Source: Stappia indica | GTDB taxonomy: Bacteria > Pseudomonadota > Alphaproteobacteria > Rhizobiales > Stappiaceae | Direction: 5' to 3' | NCBI RefSeq assembly: GCF_009789575.1 | Contig: NZ_CP046908.1 | Span: 186,001 to 250,000, forward strand | DNA: 64,000 nucleotides | In this document: in pieces, positions 34,127 to 43,292 of the stretch | How the letters are laid out: each line of letters opens with the position of its first letter | How positions within the stretch are numbered: position 1 is the stretch's first letter | Notes under the pieces: model-generated | The model's database searches: none | Told to the model about the DNA's origin: nothing | What the model saw: the letters and a program-made list of their open reading frames with translations, nothing else | Program-made: the position numbers and the translations under genes

Positions 34127-35407
34127 TTGGTTCTCGTGGTTGCAATCGCCGAAGGCGCGGATCCCGGCCTGTTGCGCAGCACCAGGGGACGGGCCCTGTG
34201 TCCGTGGCTCACCGAAGCGCTCGGCACCGCCGCTGCGTGGGATCTCGACTGCGGCCCGGCGCCCTATGAGCCCTCGAACCTCGCCACCGCCTTCACGGGC
34301 CGCGGCCGCGGCCATCACGGCTGCTATTCCTACTGGAAGATCCGTTCGGAGGGCGGCGCACCGCCCGCTGTCCTGACCTCGTCCGACGTGCTCGTGCCGC
34401 GCCTGTGGGCCTGGCCGCAGCTTGCCGGCAAGCGCTTTGCGCTGGTCAATGTCCAGCTCACCTTCCCGCCCGAACCGCTGGACGGGGTCGTGCTCTCCTA
34501 TCTGATGGCGCAGACGCTGCGCTACACCTGGCCCCGGGATCTGGTGCACGAGTTGAAGCGGCGTGGTCTGCGCTATGGCCACGACGTCTCGGTCTTCTAT
34601 CGCGGCGAGCCGCCGGCCAGCTATTTCGCCGCGATCCTCAAGGTCGCCCGCTATCAGCTGGAGGCCGCATTGGCGCTCGGCGCCGAGCACGACGTGCTGA
34701 TCGTCAACCTGACCATCGTCGACCGCCTGTCGCATTTCCTCTGGCACGAGGCGGACGCATCCGATGCCGATGCCGGCGCCGGCGAGGTTCCGCGGCTCTG
34801 GCTCGGCTATGCGTTTCTCGACGAGGCGCTGGCGCGGCTCGACCGCCTCGCGGGCGACGATCCGATGCTGGTGTTCTCGGAGATCGGCTTCGGGCCGCTC
34901 GACGGGTTCGAACGTCTCGACACCGCCCTTGCCGCGGGCGGCTTCTGCCGCATGGACGCCTCGGGCCATGTGGCGGAGGACGGGTGGGTCGCCCGCGAGG
35001 CGGTCCAGGGCAGTCACGGCATCCTGCTCAACGACGGCAGCCACGCCCTGCGCCAGGAGGTGGCCGACTGCCTGCGCGCGTCCCGCAACGCCGGCGGGCA
35101 ACTGCTGATCGCCCGCGCCGACCCGCGCGAGGCGCTCTACGAGGGGCCGGCGGTCGCGCTTGCGCCCGATCTCGTCGTCACTCCCGCCGACCCGCGCCGC
35201 CCGCCGATGGGCGACCTGCGCTGGGCCGAGCATGTCAACCGCACCCTGCAGACCGGCTGGCACCGCGATGGGGGCTTTCTTTGCGTGAAACGGGCGAGGC
35301 CGGTTGCCGGTGCGGCCAGTCTGGAAGCCATCGCCCCGACCATCGCCGCGCTTGGCGGACGGGAGGCACCGGAGAATTGCGTTGCGCCGGTGGCGACGCG
35401 ACTATAG
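34127..35407 (+). CDS. Alkaline phosphatase superfamily protein with a degenerate metal site
   Basis: 426 aa; sequence layout matches the divergent intact enzyme, but the second metal site and nucleophile are gone: Asp13 is Glu9 (AIAEGADP), nucleophile Thr52 is Glu48 in gapless alignment from FTG, and Asp249-His250 is Glu252-Ile253 (SEIGFG). The first metal site is kept: Asp199 and His203 (VDRLSH), His379 (GWHRDGG). The protein is probably non-hydrolytic, perhaps a binding or regulatory partner of its neighbour, or an enzyme with altered chemistry. The start is TTG at 34127 (GGGG about 11 bases upstream); GTG at 34136 is an alternative. Confidence 0.8.
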   Translation: MVLVVAIAEGADPGLLRSTRGRALCPWLTEALGTAAAWDLDCGPAPYEPSNLATAFTGRGRGHHGCYSYWKIRSEGGAPPAVLTSSDVLVPRLWAWPQLAGKRFALVNVQLTFPPEPLDGVVLSYLMAQTLRYTWPRDLVHELKRRGLRYGHDVSVFYRGEPPASYFAAILKVARYQLEAALALGAEHDVLIVNLTIVDRLSHFLWHEADASDADAGAGEVPRLWLGYAFLDEALARLDRLAGDDPMLVFSEIGFGPLDGFERLDTALAAGGFCRMDASGHVAEDGWVAREAVQGSHGILLNDGSHALRQEVADCLRASRNAGGQLLIARADPREALYEGPAVALAPDLVVTPADPRRPPMGDLRWAEHVNRTLQTGWHRDGGFLCVKRARPVAGAASLEAIAPTIAALGGREAPENCVAPVATRL

Positions 35408-35435
35408 CCACACCATGCGACCGGAGGGACACGCA

Positions 35436-36335
35436 GTGACGCATGAAAGCAGAGTGATAGGCCACCTTCCCCGTCCGCTCGGCGACATGCCGGGCGTTGT
35501 CCATGGCGACGCGCTTCTGGTGCTCGGCGGGGCCTCCGGCATGGAAAATCGCGACGAGATCCTCGCCGTCTCCGCCGACGGGACGGTGCGCGAGGTCGGG
35601 CGCCTGCCCGAGCCCCTGCGCGGCCACCAGGCGGTCAGGATCGGCTCCGCCGCCATCGTCATCGGCGGGTTCACCGGCGAGACCGTCGCGACCGGGTTCC
35701 GGCTCGACCTCGAGAGTTTCGCGAGCCGGCCGATCGCACCGATGCCGCGCGGTTCGGCCTGGTTCACGGCCGCGGAGTCCGGCGGCCGGATCTATGTCGT
35801 CGGCGGCTTTTCGATCCCCGAGGGCTACTGGCCCGACATCGCCGTCTACGATCCGCAGGCGGATCGCTGGGAGGTCGTCGAGGATGGGTTCAGGGACGGC
35901 CCGTTTCCCAAGGCGATCCTGGGCAGCAACACCGTCGTTGCGGCCGGCGAACGGATCCTGTCCTTCGGCGGCGCCGACACGTTCGACGGCGGCACGATGC
36001 GCGCGAATGCGCTCGATGCCGCCGCCGCCTTCGATCCGGCCACACGCAGCTGGACGGCCCTGCCGGCAGGCATGGAGCCGCGCGAGGGCCTCGTCGGCGT
36101 CACCTATGGCGACAAGGCCTATCTCGTCGGCGGCATGCGCAACGCGCCCGAGCATTCCTCCCCGCTGGTCGAGGAGGTCGATCTGGCAACCGGTAGCGTC
36201 ACGCCTTTCGCGACGCTGAAGGAAGGCCGCACGGCCGCCGCCTGCGGTGTTCTCGGCACAACGCTCGTCGTCGCCGGCGGCGTCACCGAGGGGGTAGCGA
36301 ACATGACCGGGACGATCGAGGCAATCTCGCTGTAG
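35436..36335 (+). CDS. Kelch-repeat beta-propeller protein
   Basis: 299 aa made of kelch repeats: successive blades contain GG pairs such as LLVLGGASGMENRD, AIVIGGFTG, IYVVGGFSIPEGYW, ILSFGGADTFD, AYLVGGMRNAPEHSS and LVVAGGVTEG, giving a six-bladed propeller. No signal peptide is seen. Kelch propellers bind sugars or proteins, and the N-acetylneuraminate epimerase family shares the fold. GTG at 35436 is preferred over ATG at 35415 because GGAGGG lies 8 bases before it. It follows the degenerate phosphodiesterase gene by 28 bp and may be part of the same transcript. Confidence 0.8.
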   Translation: MTHESRVIGHLPRPLGDMPGVVHGDALLVLGGASGMENRDEILAVSADGTVREVGRLPEPLRGHQAVRIGSAAIVIGGFTGETVATGFRLDLESFASRPIAPMPRGSAWFTAAESGGRIYVVGGFSIPEGYWPDIAVYDPQADRWEVVEDGFRDGPFPKAILGSNTVVAAGERILSFGGADTFDGGTMRANALDAAAAFDPATRSWTALPAGMEPREGLVGVTYGDKAYLVGGMRNAPEHSSPLVEEVDLATGSVTPFATLKEGRTAAACGVLGTTLVVAGGVTEGVANMTGTIEAISL

Positions 36336-36362
36336 GCGCCGATATCACAGGGAGATGCCGCC

Positions 36363-36737
36363 ATGACCGATTGCGATCCGAACCAGCTCCAGCGGCTGGT
36401 GGAGACGACGCTGGGGCCGGAGGCGATGGACCACGGCCTGACCTTCCGGCCGATGTTCGGCGGCATCACCGCCTATACGATGGGCCGGAATTTCGCCTCG
36501 CTCTCCAATGTCGGGCTGGCGCTCAAGCTCGACCGGGCCGCGCGCGACGAACTCCTCGCCGTTCCGGGCGCAAGGCCGCTGCAATACGACCCCGGCGGAC
36601 CGGTCAGCAAGAGTTCGGTCGTCGTGCCGGAGAGCTTTCACGAAGACACCGACGCCTTGCGCGGCTGGCTCCTGCGCAGCATCGACTACTGCCGCACCCT
36701 CAAGCTGCCGGCCAGGCGCAAGAAGCGCGAGAGCTGA
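36363..36737 (+). CDS. TfoX/Sxy family N-terminal domain protein
   Basis: 124 aa. The sequence from LTFRPMFGGITAYTMGRNFASL through LALKLDRAARDELL to FHEDTDALRGWLLRSIDY is the TfoX N-terminal domain (PF04993). Full TfoX proteins activate competence genes; the single-domain forms common in alphaproteobacteria are of unknown role. The C terminus is a short basic tail (ARRKKRES). It follows the kelch gene by 27 bp and converges with the DegT gene. Confidence 0.88.
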   Translation: MTDCDPNQLQRLVETTLGPEAMDHGLTFRPMFGGITAYTMGRNFASLSNVGLALKLDRAARDELLAVPGARPLQYDPGGPVSKSSVVVPESFHEDTDALRGWLLRSIDYCRTLKLPARRKKRES

Positions 36738-36754
36738 TCCCCTTCCCTGCCCGC

Positions 36755-37981
36755 TCACGCGGCAGCGGGATCGCGCAGCTGCTCGCCATGGCGAAGGATG
36801 CGTGCGAAGGCCTCGACGGTCTGGTCGATCAGCGCCTCCTCGCCCAGCAGCAGGCGGTGATGCAGCCAGATGCCGTTCGCGGCCAGGTCGGCGGAAACCG
36901 GGCTCGCCGGCAGGCGCGCGGGATCTCCGCCCAGCCGCGCGAAATCGCCGGCAAAGTGCGGCACATCCTGAATTCGCGGATACATCCGATAGGCCGGCAC
37001 GCCCTCGGCCACCAGCGCATCGACGATCCGCTGGCGCGGCAGCCCGCCGAAGGCCGCCTCGTCGATCGCCATCACCGCCATGTACCAGGAATGGCGGTCG
37101 ACATCGGCGGCGACCGTCTGCAGCCGCACGCCGTTGAGCGAGGCCAGTCCGGCGCGCAGGCGCCGGGCGCGAGCCTCGCGCAGCGCCGCACGCTCCTCCA
37201 GCCGGTCGAGCTGGCATTGCAGCAACGCGCCCTGAAACTCCGTCATCCGCATGTTGCTGCCGAGCACGAGATGGGCATAGGTGCGGTCGCCGTCCGGCCG
37301 GCCGCAATGCGACACCAGCCGTGCCCGCCGCGCCAGATCTTCGTCATTGGCAAGCAGCATGCCGCCCTCGCCGGCCGTCATCAGCTTGAAATTCTGGAAA
37401 CTGTAGGCGGAAAAGGCGCCGAAGCTGCCGGCCGGTCGGCCGTTGCGCGCGGCGCCATGGGCATGGGCAGCGTCCTCGACGACCGCGATGCCGGCCTCGT
37501 CCGCCAGGGCCATGATCGCGTCCATGTCGGCGACATGGCCGGCGAAATGCACCGGCACCACCGCCTTTGTAGCCGGGGTGAGCGCGGCGCGGATCGCGTC
37601 GGGAGAAATGCACCAGTCGTGCGGATCGACGTCCACCGGCACCGGCCTTGCTCCGACCAGCATCGCCGCCATGCCCGTTGCGACAAAGGTCATCGCCGGC
37701 ACGATCACCTCGTCGCCCGCACCGATGCCGAGGGCCCGGAACGCCAGTTCCAGCGCATGCGTGCCATTGGTGCAGGCAATTGCGAAGCGGGTGCCATGCG
37801 CCCGGGCGAAACTTTCCTCGAAGCGGGTCACGGCCGAGCCGCCCTTCGACCACCACTGGTCGGTGCGCAGCACCTGGAGGATCGCCTCCTCCTGCGCCGG
37901 GTCCTGCGGAGGCCAGGCCGGAAGCGGTCCGGCAAGTGCCGGCTGTCCTCCGAGCATGGCCGGCAAGGCTGATCCGCTCAT
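36755..37981 (-). CDS. DegT/DnrJ/EryC1 aminotransferase, AHBA-synthase (RifK)-like
   Basis: PLP-dependent aminotransferase, 408 aa. The PLP lysine is Lys199 in SFQNFKLMTAGEGG, with Asp170 of EDAAHAHGA against the pyridine N. Segments QWWSKGG (42-48), TNGTHALELAF, AHAHGA, CGRPDGD (226-232) and GIWLHHRLLL (370-379) closely recall 3-amino-5-hydroxybenzoate synthases such as RifK, which also aminate 3-keto-UDP-glucose on the way to kanosamine. This comparison is from memory, not an alignment. Start 37981 is chosen because GGGGAGGGG precedes it by about 8 bases; an ATG at 38032 is less likely. It is divergent from the Gfo/Idh/MocA gene. Confidence 0.85.
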   Translation of the reverse strand: MSGSALPAMLGGQPALAGPLPAWPPQDPAQEEAILQVLRTDQWWSKGGSAVTRFEESFARAHGTRFAIACTNGTHALELAFRALGIGAGDEVIVPAMTFVATGMAAMLVGARPVPVDVDPHDWCISPDAIRAALTPATKAVVPVHFAGHVADMDAIMALADEAGIAVVEDAAHAHGAARNGRPAGSFGAFSAYSFQNFKLMTAGEGGMLLANDEDLARRARLVSHCGRPDGDRTYAHLVLGSNMRMTEFQGALLQCQLDRLEERAALREARARRLRAGLASLNGVRLQTVAADVDRHSWYMAVMAIDEAAFGGLPRQRIVDALVAEGVPAYRMYPRIQDVPHFAGDFARLGGDPARLPASPVSADLAANGIWLHHRLLLGEEALIDQTVEAFARILRHGEQLRDPAAA

Positions 37982-38084
37982 CCGCATACCCCTCCCCGGG
38001 CAGAGCCCGATGACGCTGCAAACCTCACCCATGAAACCACCCGCCCTCCACAACGTCAAATTGATTTGACGGAACCTGGCAACC

Positions 38085-39158
38085 ATGAAGACTGGTGCGG
38101 CAGACGGCGGGGGCGCGATGGAGACCGGGGGCGACGTGGTGATGGTCGGGGCGGGTTGGATCGCCCGGCAGGGATACCTGCCGGCGTTCGCCCGGCTCGG
38201 CTGGCGCGCGACATGCTTCGACACCGGAGACGACCCTGCCGGGCGCGCCGCGCTCGGCCAGGCGATCGACCTTGCCCGGCGGTCCGGCGCCGCTCCGCTC
38301 TGCATCGTCGCGACGCCGAATGCCAGCCACCTGGCGCTGGCCGGCGCATTTCTCGCCACCGGTTGCCGGGTGCTGGTGGAAAAGCCCGCCTGCCTGCCAT
38401 GGGAGGTGGAGACCGCCGCCGCTGCCGCCCTGCCGCTCGAACGGCTGTTCGTCTCGACGCCGTTCCGCTTCCGGCCCGATGTCGTGCGGCTGATCGAGGC
38501 TGTGGCGGAGGGGACGGTCGGCGAGATCCGTTCGGTCGAGGCGACCTGGCGACGCCGCTCCGGCATCCCGCGGCCCGGCTCCTGGTACACCGCGCGCAGG
38601 CTGTCGGGCGGCGGCGTACTTGCGGACCTGGGGCCGCACCTTCTCGATACGGCGATGACATTGCTCGGCTGGCCGGAAATGACCGTGCTCGCCGCGCGGT
38701 TGACGGCGGCGGCGGACGCCCAGACCGATGGCGGTGCCAGCACCTGGATGGCGGCGGGCGCGGCCGACGACCTGCCCCTCGACGTGGAGATCGCCGCCGA
38801 TGCGTCGTGGCGCGACGCGCGCGGGCGGGACCTGCGCCTGCACGCCAGCTGGCATGACGATGTTGCCGCCGACGCCACCGTGATCGAGGTCGCGGGAACG
38901 CGCGGCAGGCTGCGCCTCGACACGCTGTTCGGCTTCGCGCCGGGGCCTTCGCTTGGCCGCTTGTCGGGCACGGTCGACGCCTCGATCCCGCTCCGGCGCC
39001 AGCCATCGGCCGACTTCGCGAGGATGCTCCGTCTTGTGCAGCAAGGCCGTGCGGCAACCGGCGCACAGGGCCTTGCGGTCATGCGCCTGATTGCCGGTGC
39101 CTATGACCGCGGCGGGGTCGTCTCGCCCGGCACGGCGGCGACCGACGTGCCGCGATAG
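38085..39158 (+). CDS. Gfo/Idh/MocA family oxidoreductase (RifL-like candidate)
   Basis: 357 aa NAD(P)-dependent sugar oxidoreductase. The dinucleotide-binding strand VVMVGAGWIARQGYLPAF is at residues 18-35, the EKP motif at 99-101, and the C-terminal barrel includes LSGGGVLADLGPHLLDTAM. Family members oxidise sugar hydroxyls or reduce ketosugars. RifL, which forms the 3-keto sugar that RifK aminates, is in this family, and here the gene lies divergent to a RifK-like aminotransferase. A second ATG at 38118 is possible. Its last 58 bp overlap the convergent HhH gene. Confidence 0.87.
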   Translation: MKTGAADGGGAMETGGDVVMVGAGWIARQGYLPAFARLGWRATCFDTGDDPAGRAALGQAIDLARRSGAAPLCIVATPNASHLALAGAFLATGCRVLVEKPACLPWEVETAAAAALPLERLFVSTPFRFRPDVVRLIEAVAEGTVGEIRSVEATWRRRSGIPRPGSWYTARRLSGGGVLADLGPHLLDTAMTLLGWPEMTVLAARLTAAADAQTDGGASTWMAAGAADDLPLDVEIAADASWRDARGRDLRLHASWHDDVAADATVIEVAGTRGRLRLDTLFGFAPGPSLGRLSGTVDASIPLRRQPSADFARMLRLVQQGRAATGAQGLAVMRLIAGAYDRGGVVSPGTAATDVPR

Positions 39159-39586
39159 GGCAGCCAGTACCACCAGTTCCGCGCCTCGGCCGGCAGGTCG
39201 GGGTCGCGCACCTGGGCGACCGCGCAGCGGAACACGTCCTCGACGCAAGGATCCACCGGCCTGCCGACGCGGGCGGTGAACGCCATGTACATCTCGGCCG
39301 GATCCGCCTTGGCCAGGTCGTCGAAGGAGCGGTAGCCGAGCGCCCAGATATCGGCGGCGAGCGAGGGGCCGACCGAGCCGAGCGACTGGAACCGCGCCAG
39401 CGCGGAGAGCATCCGGCAGCGATCGAGCGGGATGCCGGTCTCGGCGGCAAACTGCTCCGGCGGCGTCCATGCGGTGTCGCGCAGCCGGATCCGCGCGCGC
39501 CGCAGCGCCGTCCGCTCCTGCGGCCGCAGCGGCAGTTGGGGCGCGGCCGTCTTGAAGGCGCGGGGATCCCGGGCAGGTGCGCTCAT
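39101..39586 (-). CDS. Helix-hairpin-helix protein, Cdd1-like
   Basis: 161 aa. The region LSALARFQSLGSVGPSLAAD followed by WALGYRSFDDLAKADPAEMY is a helix-hairpin-helix, and the following CVEDVFRCAVAQVRD with the terminal NWWYWLPY matches the small family known as pathogenicity locus/Cdd1 (PF11731). The function is unknown; DNA or RNA binding through the HhH is expected. It converges with the oxidoreductase gene with 58 bp of coding overlap. The overlapping ends suggest stable, old linkage of the two genes. Confidence 0.8.
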   Translation of the reverse strand: MSAPARDPRAFKTAAPQLPLRPQERTALRRARIRLRDTAWTPPEQFAAETGIPLDRCRMLSALARFQSLGSVGPSLAADIWALGYRSFDDLAKADPAEMYMAFTARVGRPVDPCVEDVFRCAVAQVRDPDLPAEARNWWYWLPYRGTSVAAVPGETTPPRS

Positions 39587-39682
39587 CTTCCGTCCAGACA
39601 GGGTTGGGTGTTCTGGACCTGCGATGCCGGCAGCATCGACGATCCGCCCGAATATACACGCAAAAGTATAAGGATGAAACTG

Positions 39683-39711
39683 TTGACCGCTCCGATTGTT
39701 TGCAGGATGAT
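39683..39711 (+). promoter_or_regulatory. Possible promoter of the ketosynthase operon
   Basis: TTGACC at 39683-39688 and GATGAT at 39706-39711 are 17 bp apart, 42 bp before the ATG at 39754. The -35 element matches well and the -10 moderately. The preceding 40 bp are AT-rich compared with the flanks. Confidence 0.45.
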
Positions 39712-39753
39712 CCTTGCCTGAGGCTGCAACCCGTCTGACATGAGTGCGCCAAC

Positions 39754-41940
39754 ATGACCCGAGCGGTTGTCATTGCCGGCATGGGGGTGAACTGCTCGGC
39801 CGGGGCGACGCTTGCGGCGTTTCGCAGCTCCCTGCGGGAGGGACGGCACGGCCTGTCGCCGCTCGAGGGCATCCCGGTGTCGCGCAGCAACGCGACCGCC
39901 TCGCAGATCAAGTCCGTTTCCCCGACGCTTCCCGGCCGGCTGCGCCGCATCGCCCGCACGGCGATTTCCGAGGCGCTGGCCCATGCCGGCATCGCCGCCG
40001 GCAGCGACGAGGCCCGGCGCATGGGCCTGTATTTCGCCACCGTTTCCGGCGACGGCCACACCGCCGAGCGCCTGTTCGGCGAGGTGCCGGAACCGGCGGA
40101 AATGACACGCCGCCACCGCCTGGCGCTCGCGACCTTTCCCTCCGGCACGCTGGCCGACCGGCTCGCCCGCGACTTCGGCCTGGAGGGGCCGCGCCAGGTC
40201 AATTCCAACGCCTGCGCCTCCGGTCTCATCGCGCTGGCCGCCGCGACCTATGCGATCCGCACCGGGCGGATCGATGCGGCGGTGGTGTGCGGCGCCGACC
40301 AGTTGAAGCCCATCACCTATTGGGGCGCCGACAGGTCCGGCATCATCGGCCCGACCGTCCGCCCGTTCCACCGGCTGCGCAACGGCACCGTCTTCGGCGA
40401 TGGCGCCGGTGCGGTGGTGATCGAGGCGGCGGAGCACGCGCTGGCGCGCGGCGCCCGTCCGCTCGCCGAGATCGCCGGCGTCGCGCTCGGCTGCTCCGAC
40501 GATCCGCACGAGATCATCCCGCAGCTGGAGGGCAGCGGCATCGCCCGCTGCATCGCCGCGGCGCTGGCGGAAGCGGGCCTTGCGCCGCAGGACATCGGCT
40601 ACATCAACTGCCATGCCAGCGGCACGGTCAACATCGACATCAGCGAATATGCGGCCATCCGCAAGGCGTTCGGTGCGGCCGCCGACGACATTCCCGTCAG
40701 CGCGACCAAGTCCTTCACCGGCCATCTGTCCTCCGCCTCGGCGATCATCGAGCTGGTCGTCGCCATCGACGCGGTCGCCACCGGCTACCTGCCGGAAACG
40801 CTCGGTCTCGACGATCCGGACCCCAAGCTGCCGCTGCGCCATGTTCCAAAGGGCGGGCTCCAAGCGCTGCCTCGCCCGGCCCTGTCGCTGTCGATGGGCG
40901 GGGGCGGCGTCAACACCGCCGCGGTGCTGAAGCCCTTGCCGGAGGCAGGCGCGCCTCCCCTCGGCGCTGCTGCCCCGCCCCGTGCGACACCGGCCGCCCC
41001 GCCGCGCCTGGTCGCCGCCCTCACCCTGTCCGGTGCCGCGCCGCGCTCCCTCGGCTCTCGCACCGGTGCCGGCCTCCACTGGCTGCCGCTTGCCGATCTC
41101 GACACCCTGTCCGGCGGCGAGGCCAATGCCCATTACAACCGCGCCGCGCGGCTGGCGCTCGCCGCGACGACGGGCCTCGTCGCGCGGACAGGCCTCTCGG
41201 AGGAGGAACTGCGGTCCGAGCGGCTCGCGCTGGTCGTCGCCACCGCGCTCGGCGGTACCGCCACCTGGAGCGACCTGCTCGCCCGCACCTATGCGATCAA
41301 CCCCCGCCACATCACCCCCTCGATGGCCCTGTCGCACGGCGCCCATCTCGGCGCGACGCTGACGGCCCGCGCCTTCGGCATCGTCGGCCCCACCGTGACG
41401 CTGACCTGCGGCGAGACCAGCGGCCTCGCCGCCCTTGCGCTGGTCTGCGACATGATGGCGCTCGGGCTGATCGACCGGGCGCTCGTCTGCGGCGTCGACA
41501 TTGCCGACGAGCCGACATGCCGCGCGCACCGGCTGCTCGGCATGCCGGACCTTGCCCCGCGCGATGCGGCGACGGCGATGCTCATCGAGGCACCGGGCAT
41601 TGGCTCGAACCGTCCGGCCCTCGGCCGTCTCGCCGCGGTGGCCGAGACAAGCCGGGCCGTCGGTGCCGGCCGGCCCGGCGAGACGGCCGCGCAGGCATCG
41701 CTTGCCGCCGCGCGAGCCTGCACCAGCGTCGACCTCTCCCGTTGCCGCATCGTCGAGGCTGCTGCCTCCGGCGGCGACGGACCGCTCGCCGCCCTCGCCG
41801 CAGCCCTTGCCGAGACGCTGTCGGAATGCGGCGACGCGCCAGAGGAAGGAGCCGCGCCGCCGGCAACCCTGGCGCTCGTGGCGGCCGGGCGCGGCGGCGT
41901 CGGCGCAACGGCGATCCTGCAGCACGGAGGGTGGACGTGA
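39754..41940 (+). CDS. Fused beta-ketoacyl synthase / chain-length-factor-like protein
   Basis: 728 aa with two ketosynthase-type halves. Half one (1-395) has the full catalytic set: Cys154 (NACASG), His287 (NCHASGT), Lys319 and His324 (KSFTGH), with GGGGVNTA near the end. Half two (420-728) aligns without gaps around the active site, but Cys154 is Glu554 (GETSG) and the two catalytic His motifs are missing; it still ends with GRGGVGATA. This is the KS-CLF logic of type II polyketide synthases on one chain (CLF has Gln at this place). It likely builds the carbon chain of the cluster product. The next gene starts inside its stop codon. Confidence 0.88.
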   Translation: MTRAVVIAGMGVNCSAGATLAAFRSSLREGRHGLSPLEGIPVSRSNATASQIKSVSPTLPGRLRRIARTAISEALAHAGIAAGSDEARRMGLYFATVSGDGHTAERLFGEVPEPAEMTRRHRLALATFPSGTLADRLARDFGLEGPRQVNSNACASGLIALAAATYAIRTGRIDAAVVCGADQLKPITYWGADRSGIIGPTVRPFHRLRNGTVFGDGAGAVVIEAAEHALARGARPLAEIAGVALGCSDDPHEIIPQLEGSGIARCIAAALAEAGLAPQDIGYINCHASGTVNIDISEYAAIRKAFGAAADDIPVSATKSFTGHLSSASAIIELVVAIDAVATGYLPETLGLDDPDPKLPLRHVPKGGLQALPRPALSLSMGGGGVNTAAVLKPLPEAGAPPLGAAAPPRATPAAPPRLVAALTLSGAAPRSLGSRTGAGLHWLPLADLDTLSGGEANAHYNRAARLALAATTGLVARTGLSEEELRSERLALVVATALGGTATWSDLLARTYAINPRHITPSMALSHGAHLGATLTARAFGIVGPTVTLTCGETSGLAALALVCDMMALGLIDRALVCGVDIADEPTCRAHRLLGMPDLAPRDAATAMLIEAPGIGSNRPALGRLAAVAETSRAVGAGRPGETAAQASLAAARACTSVDLSRCRIVEAAASGGDGPLAALAAALAETLSECGDAPEEGAAPPATLALVAAGRGGVGATAILQHGGWT

Positions 41941-43286
41941 CCGGAGCGCCGCAGTGGCAGGACGCGGTCGCGCGCGGGCTCGATGCGGCCATCGCCGACT
42001 ATCGTCGCGACAATCCCGGCTCTGCCCGCTACCGCGAGACGGCCGCCGACGTGCTGCCTGGCGGCGGCACCCGCTCTTCCTATCATTTCGCGCCCTTCCC
42101 GCTGGTGCTGGCTTGCGGGTCGGGCGACCGGGTGAGCGATGTCGACGGCCGGACGCGTCTCGACCTCAACGCCAATTTCGGCGTCAGCGTGCACGGGCAC
42201 GGCTTCGCGCCGATCGTCGAGGCGGTGCGGGCGCAATCGGAACGCGGCTTCTGCTTCGCCGCGCCGAACCCGCTGGAGGCGGAGCTCGCGCGGCGCATCT
42301 GCGAGCGCGTGCCCTCCATCGAGCTGCTGCGCTTCACCTCGTCCGGCACGGAAGCGGTCATGGCCGCGCTGTCTGTCGCCCGCGCTTTTACCGGGCGCCG
42401 CCGGGTCGCCAAGCTGCATGGCGGCTATCACGGCTCCTCCGACTTCGGCACCGCCAACGGTCCGGGCAGCGCGCCGGACCTCGGCAGCAATTCCGCCCGG
42501 GCTGCAGCCGTGCCCGCCGACATTCTGCCGCTGTCGGTGGACGAGCCGGACCGGCTTGTCGCCAGCCTCCGCGAGGCGGCGGACGACCTCGCCGCCGTGG
42601 TGGTCGAACCGGTCCAGGGCGCCGCCGGCCTCATCCAGGTCCCGCCCGAGCTCCTCGCCCGCATCCGTTCGGTGACGCAGGAACTCGGCATCCTGCTGAT
42701 CTTCGACGAGGTGATGATGTTCCGCATGCATCGCGGCGGGGTGCAGTCGATGCTGGGCCTGCGCCCGGACCTGACCGTGCTCGGCAAGCTGATCGGCGGC
42801 GGCCTGCCGGTCGGCGCATTCGGCGGGCGGGCCGACATCATGGGGCTGTTCGACCCGTTCCGCGAAGGAGCGATCCGCCTTGCCGGCACGTATAACGGCA
42901 ATCCGATGACCATGGCCGCCGGCATCGCCTGCCTCGACGCGCTGGAGGAGGCCGACTTCACGCGGATGGATCACCTCGCGCAGGCACTTGCGGGCGCCGG
43001 CAACGCGGTCCTGGCGCGCCGCGTCGTCCCGGCCTCCATCGTCGCCGCCGGCGGCTTCTTCTGCCTGCATGCCCTTCCGCGCCCGGCGCGCTCGCACGCA
43101 CAGTTGCTGCAGCAGGACCAGGCGCTGCACCGGCTGCTGCATCTGGGGCTGATCAACGAAGGGGTGCTGGTGACGCCGACCGGCATGGGCGTCGTGTCCA
43201 CGCGCACCGGCCCGGCGGAGGTCGACGAGTTCGGCGCGGCGCTGGAGCGTGTCCTTGCGCGCTATCTCCGCCCGGCGCAGGCTTGA
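41937..43286 (+). CDS. Class III PLP aminotransferase (glutamate-1-semialdehyde aminomutase-like)
   Basis: 449 aa. The PLP lysine is Lys284 in VLGKLIGGGLPVGAFGG, with Asp257-Glu258 in LIFDEVMMFR, and the N-terminal VLPGGGTRSSYHF and RFTSSGTEAVMAAL segments are typical of the HemL/aminomutase branch. It may aminate a chain made by the upstream ketosynthase rather than serve heme synthesis. The GTG at 41937 overlaps the ketosynthase stop (GTGA) and has GGAGG 6 bases upstream, so translation is coupled. The asparagine synthetase gene follows after 6 bp. Confidence 0.88.
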   Translation: MTGAPQWQDAVARGLDAAIADYRRDNPGSARYRETAADVLPGGGTRSSYHFAPFPLVLACGSGDRVSDVDGRTRLDLNANFGVSVHGHGFAPIVEAVRAQSERGFCFAAPNPLEAELARRICERVPSIELLRFTSSGTEAVMAALSVARAFTGRRRVAKLHGGYHGSSDFGTANGPGSAPDLGSNSARAAAVPADILPLSVDEPDRLVASLREAADDLAAVVVEPVQGAAGLIQVPPELLARIRSVTQELGILLIFDEVMMFRMHRGGVQSMLGLRPDLTVLGKLIGGGLPVGAFGGRADIMGLFDPFREGAIRLAGTYNGNPMTMAAGIACLDALEEADFTRMDHLAQALAGAGNAVLARRVVPASIVAAGGFFCLHALPRPARSHAQLLQQDQALHRLLHLGLINEGVLVTPTGMGVVSTRTGPAEVDEFGAALERVLARYLRPAQA

Positions 43287-43292
43287 GGGACC

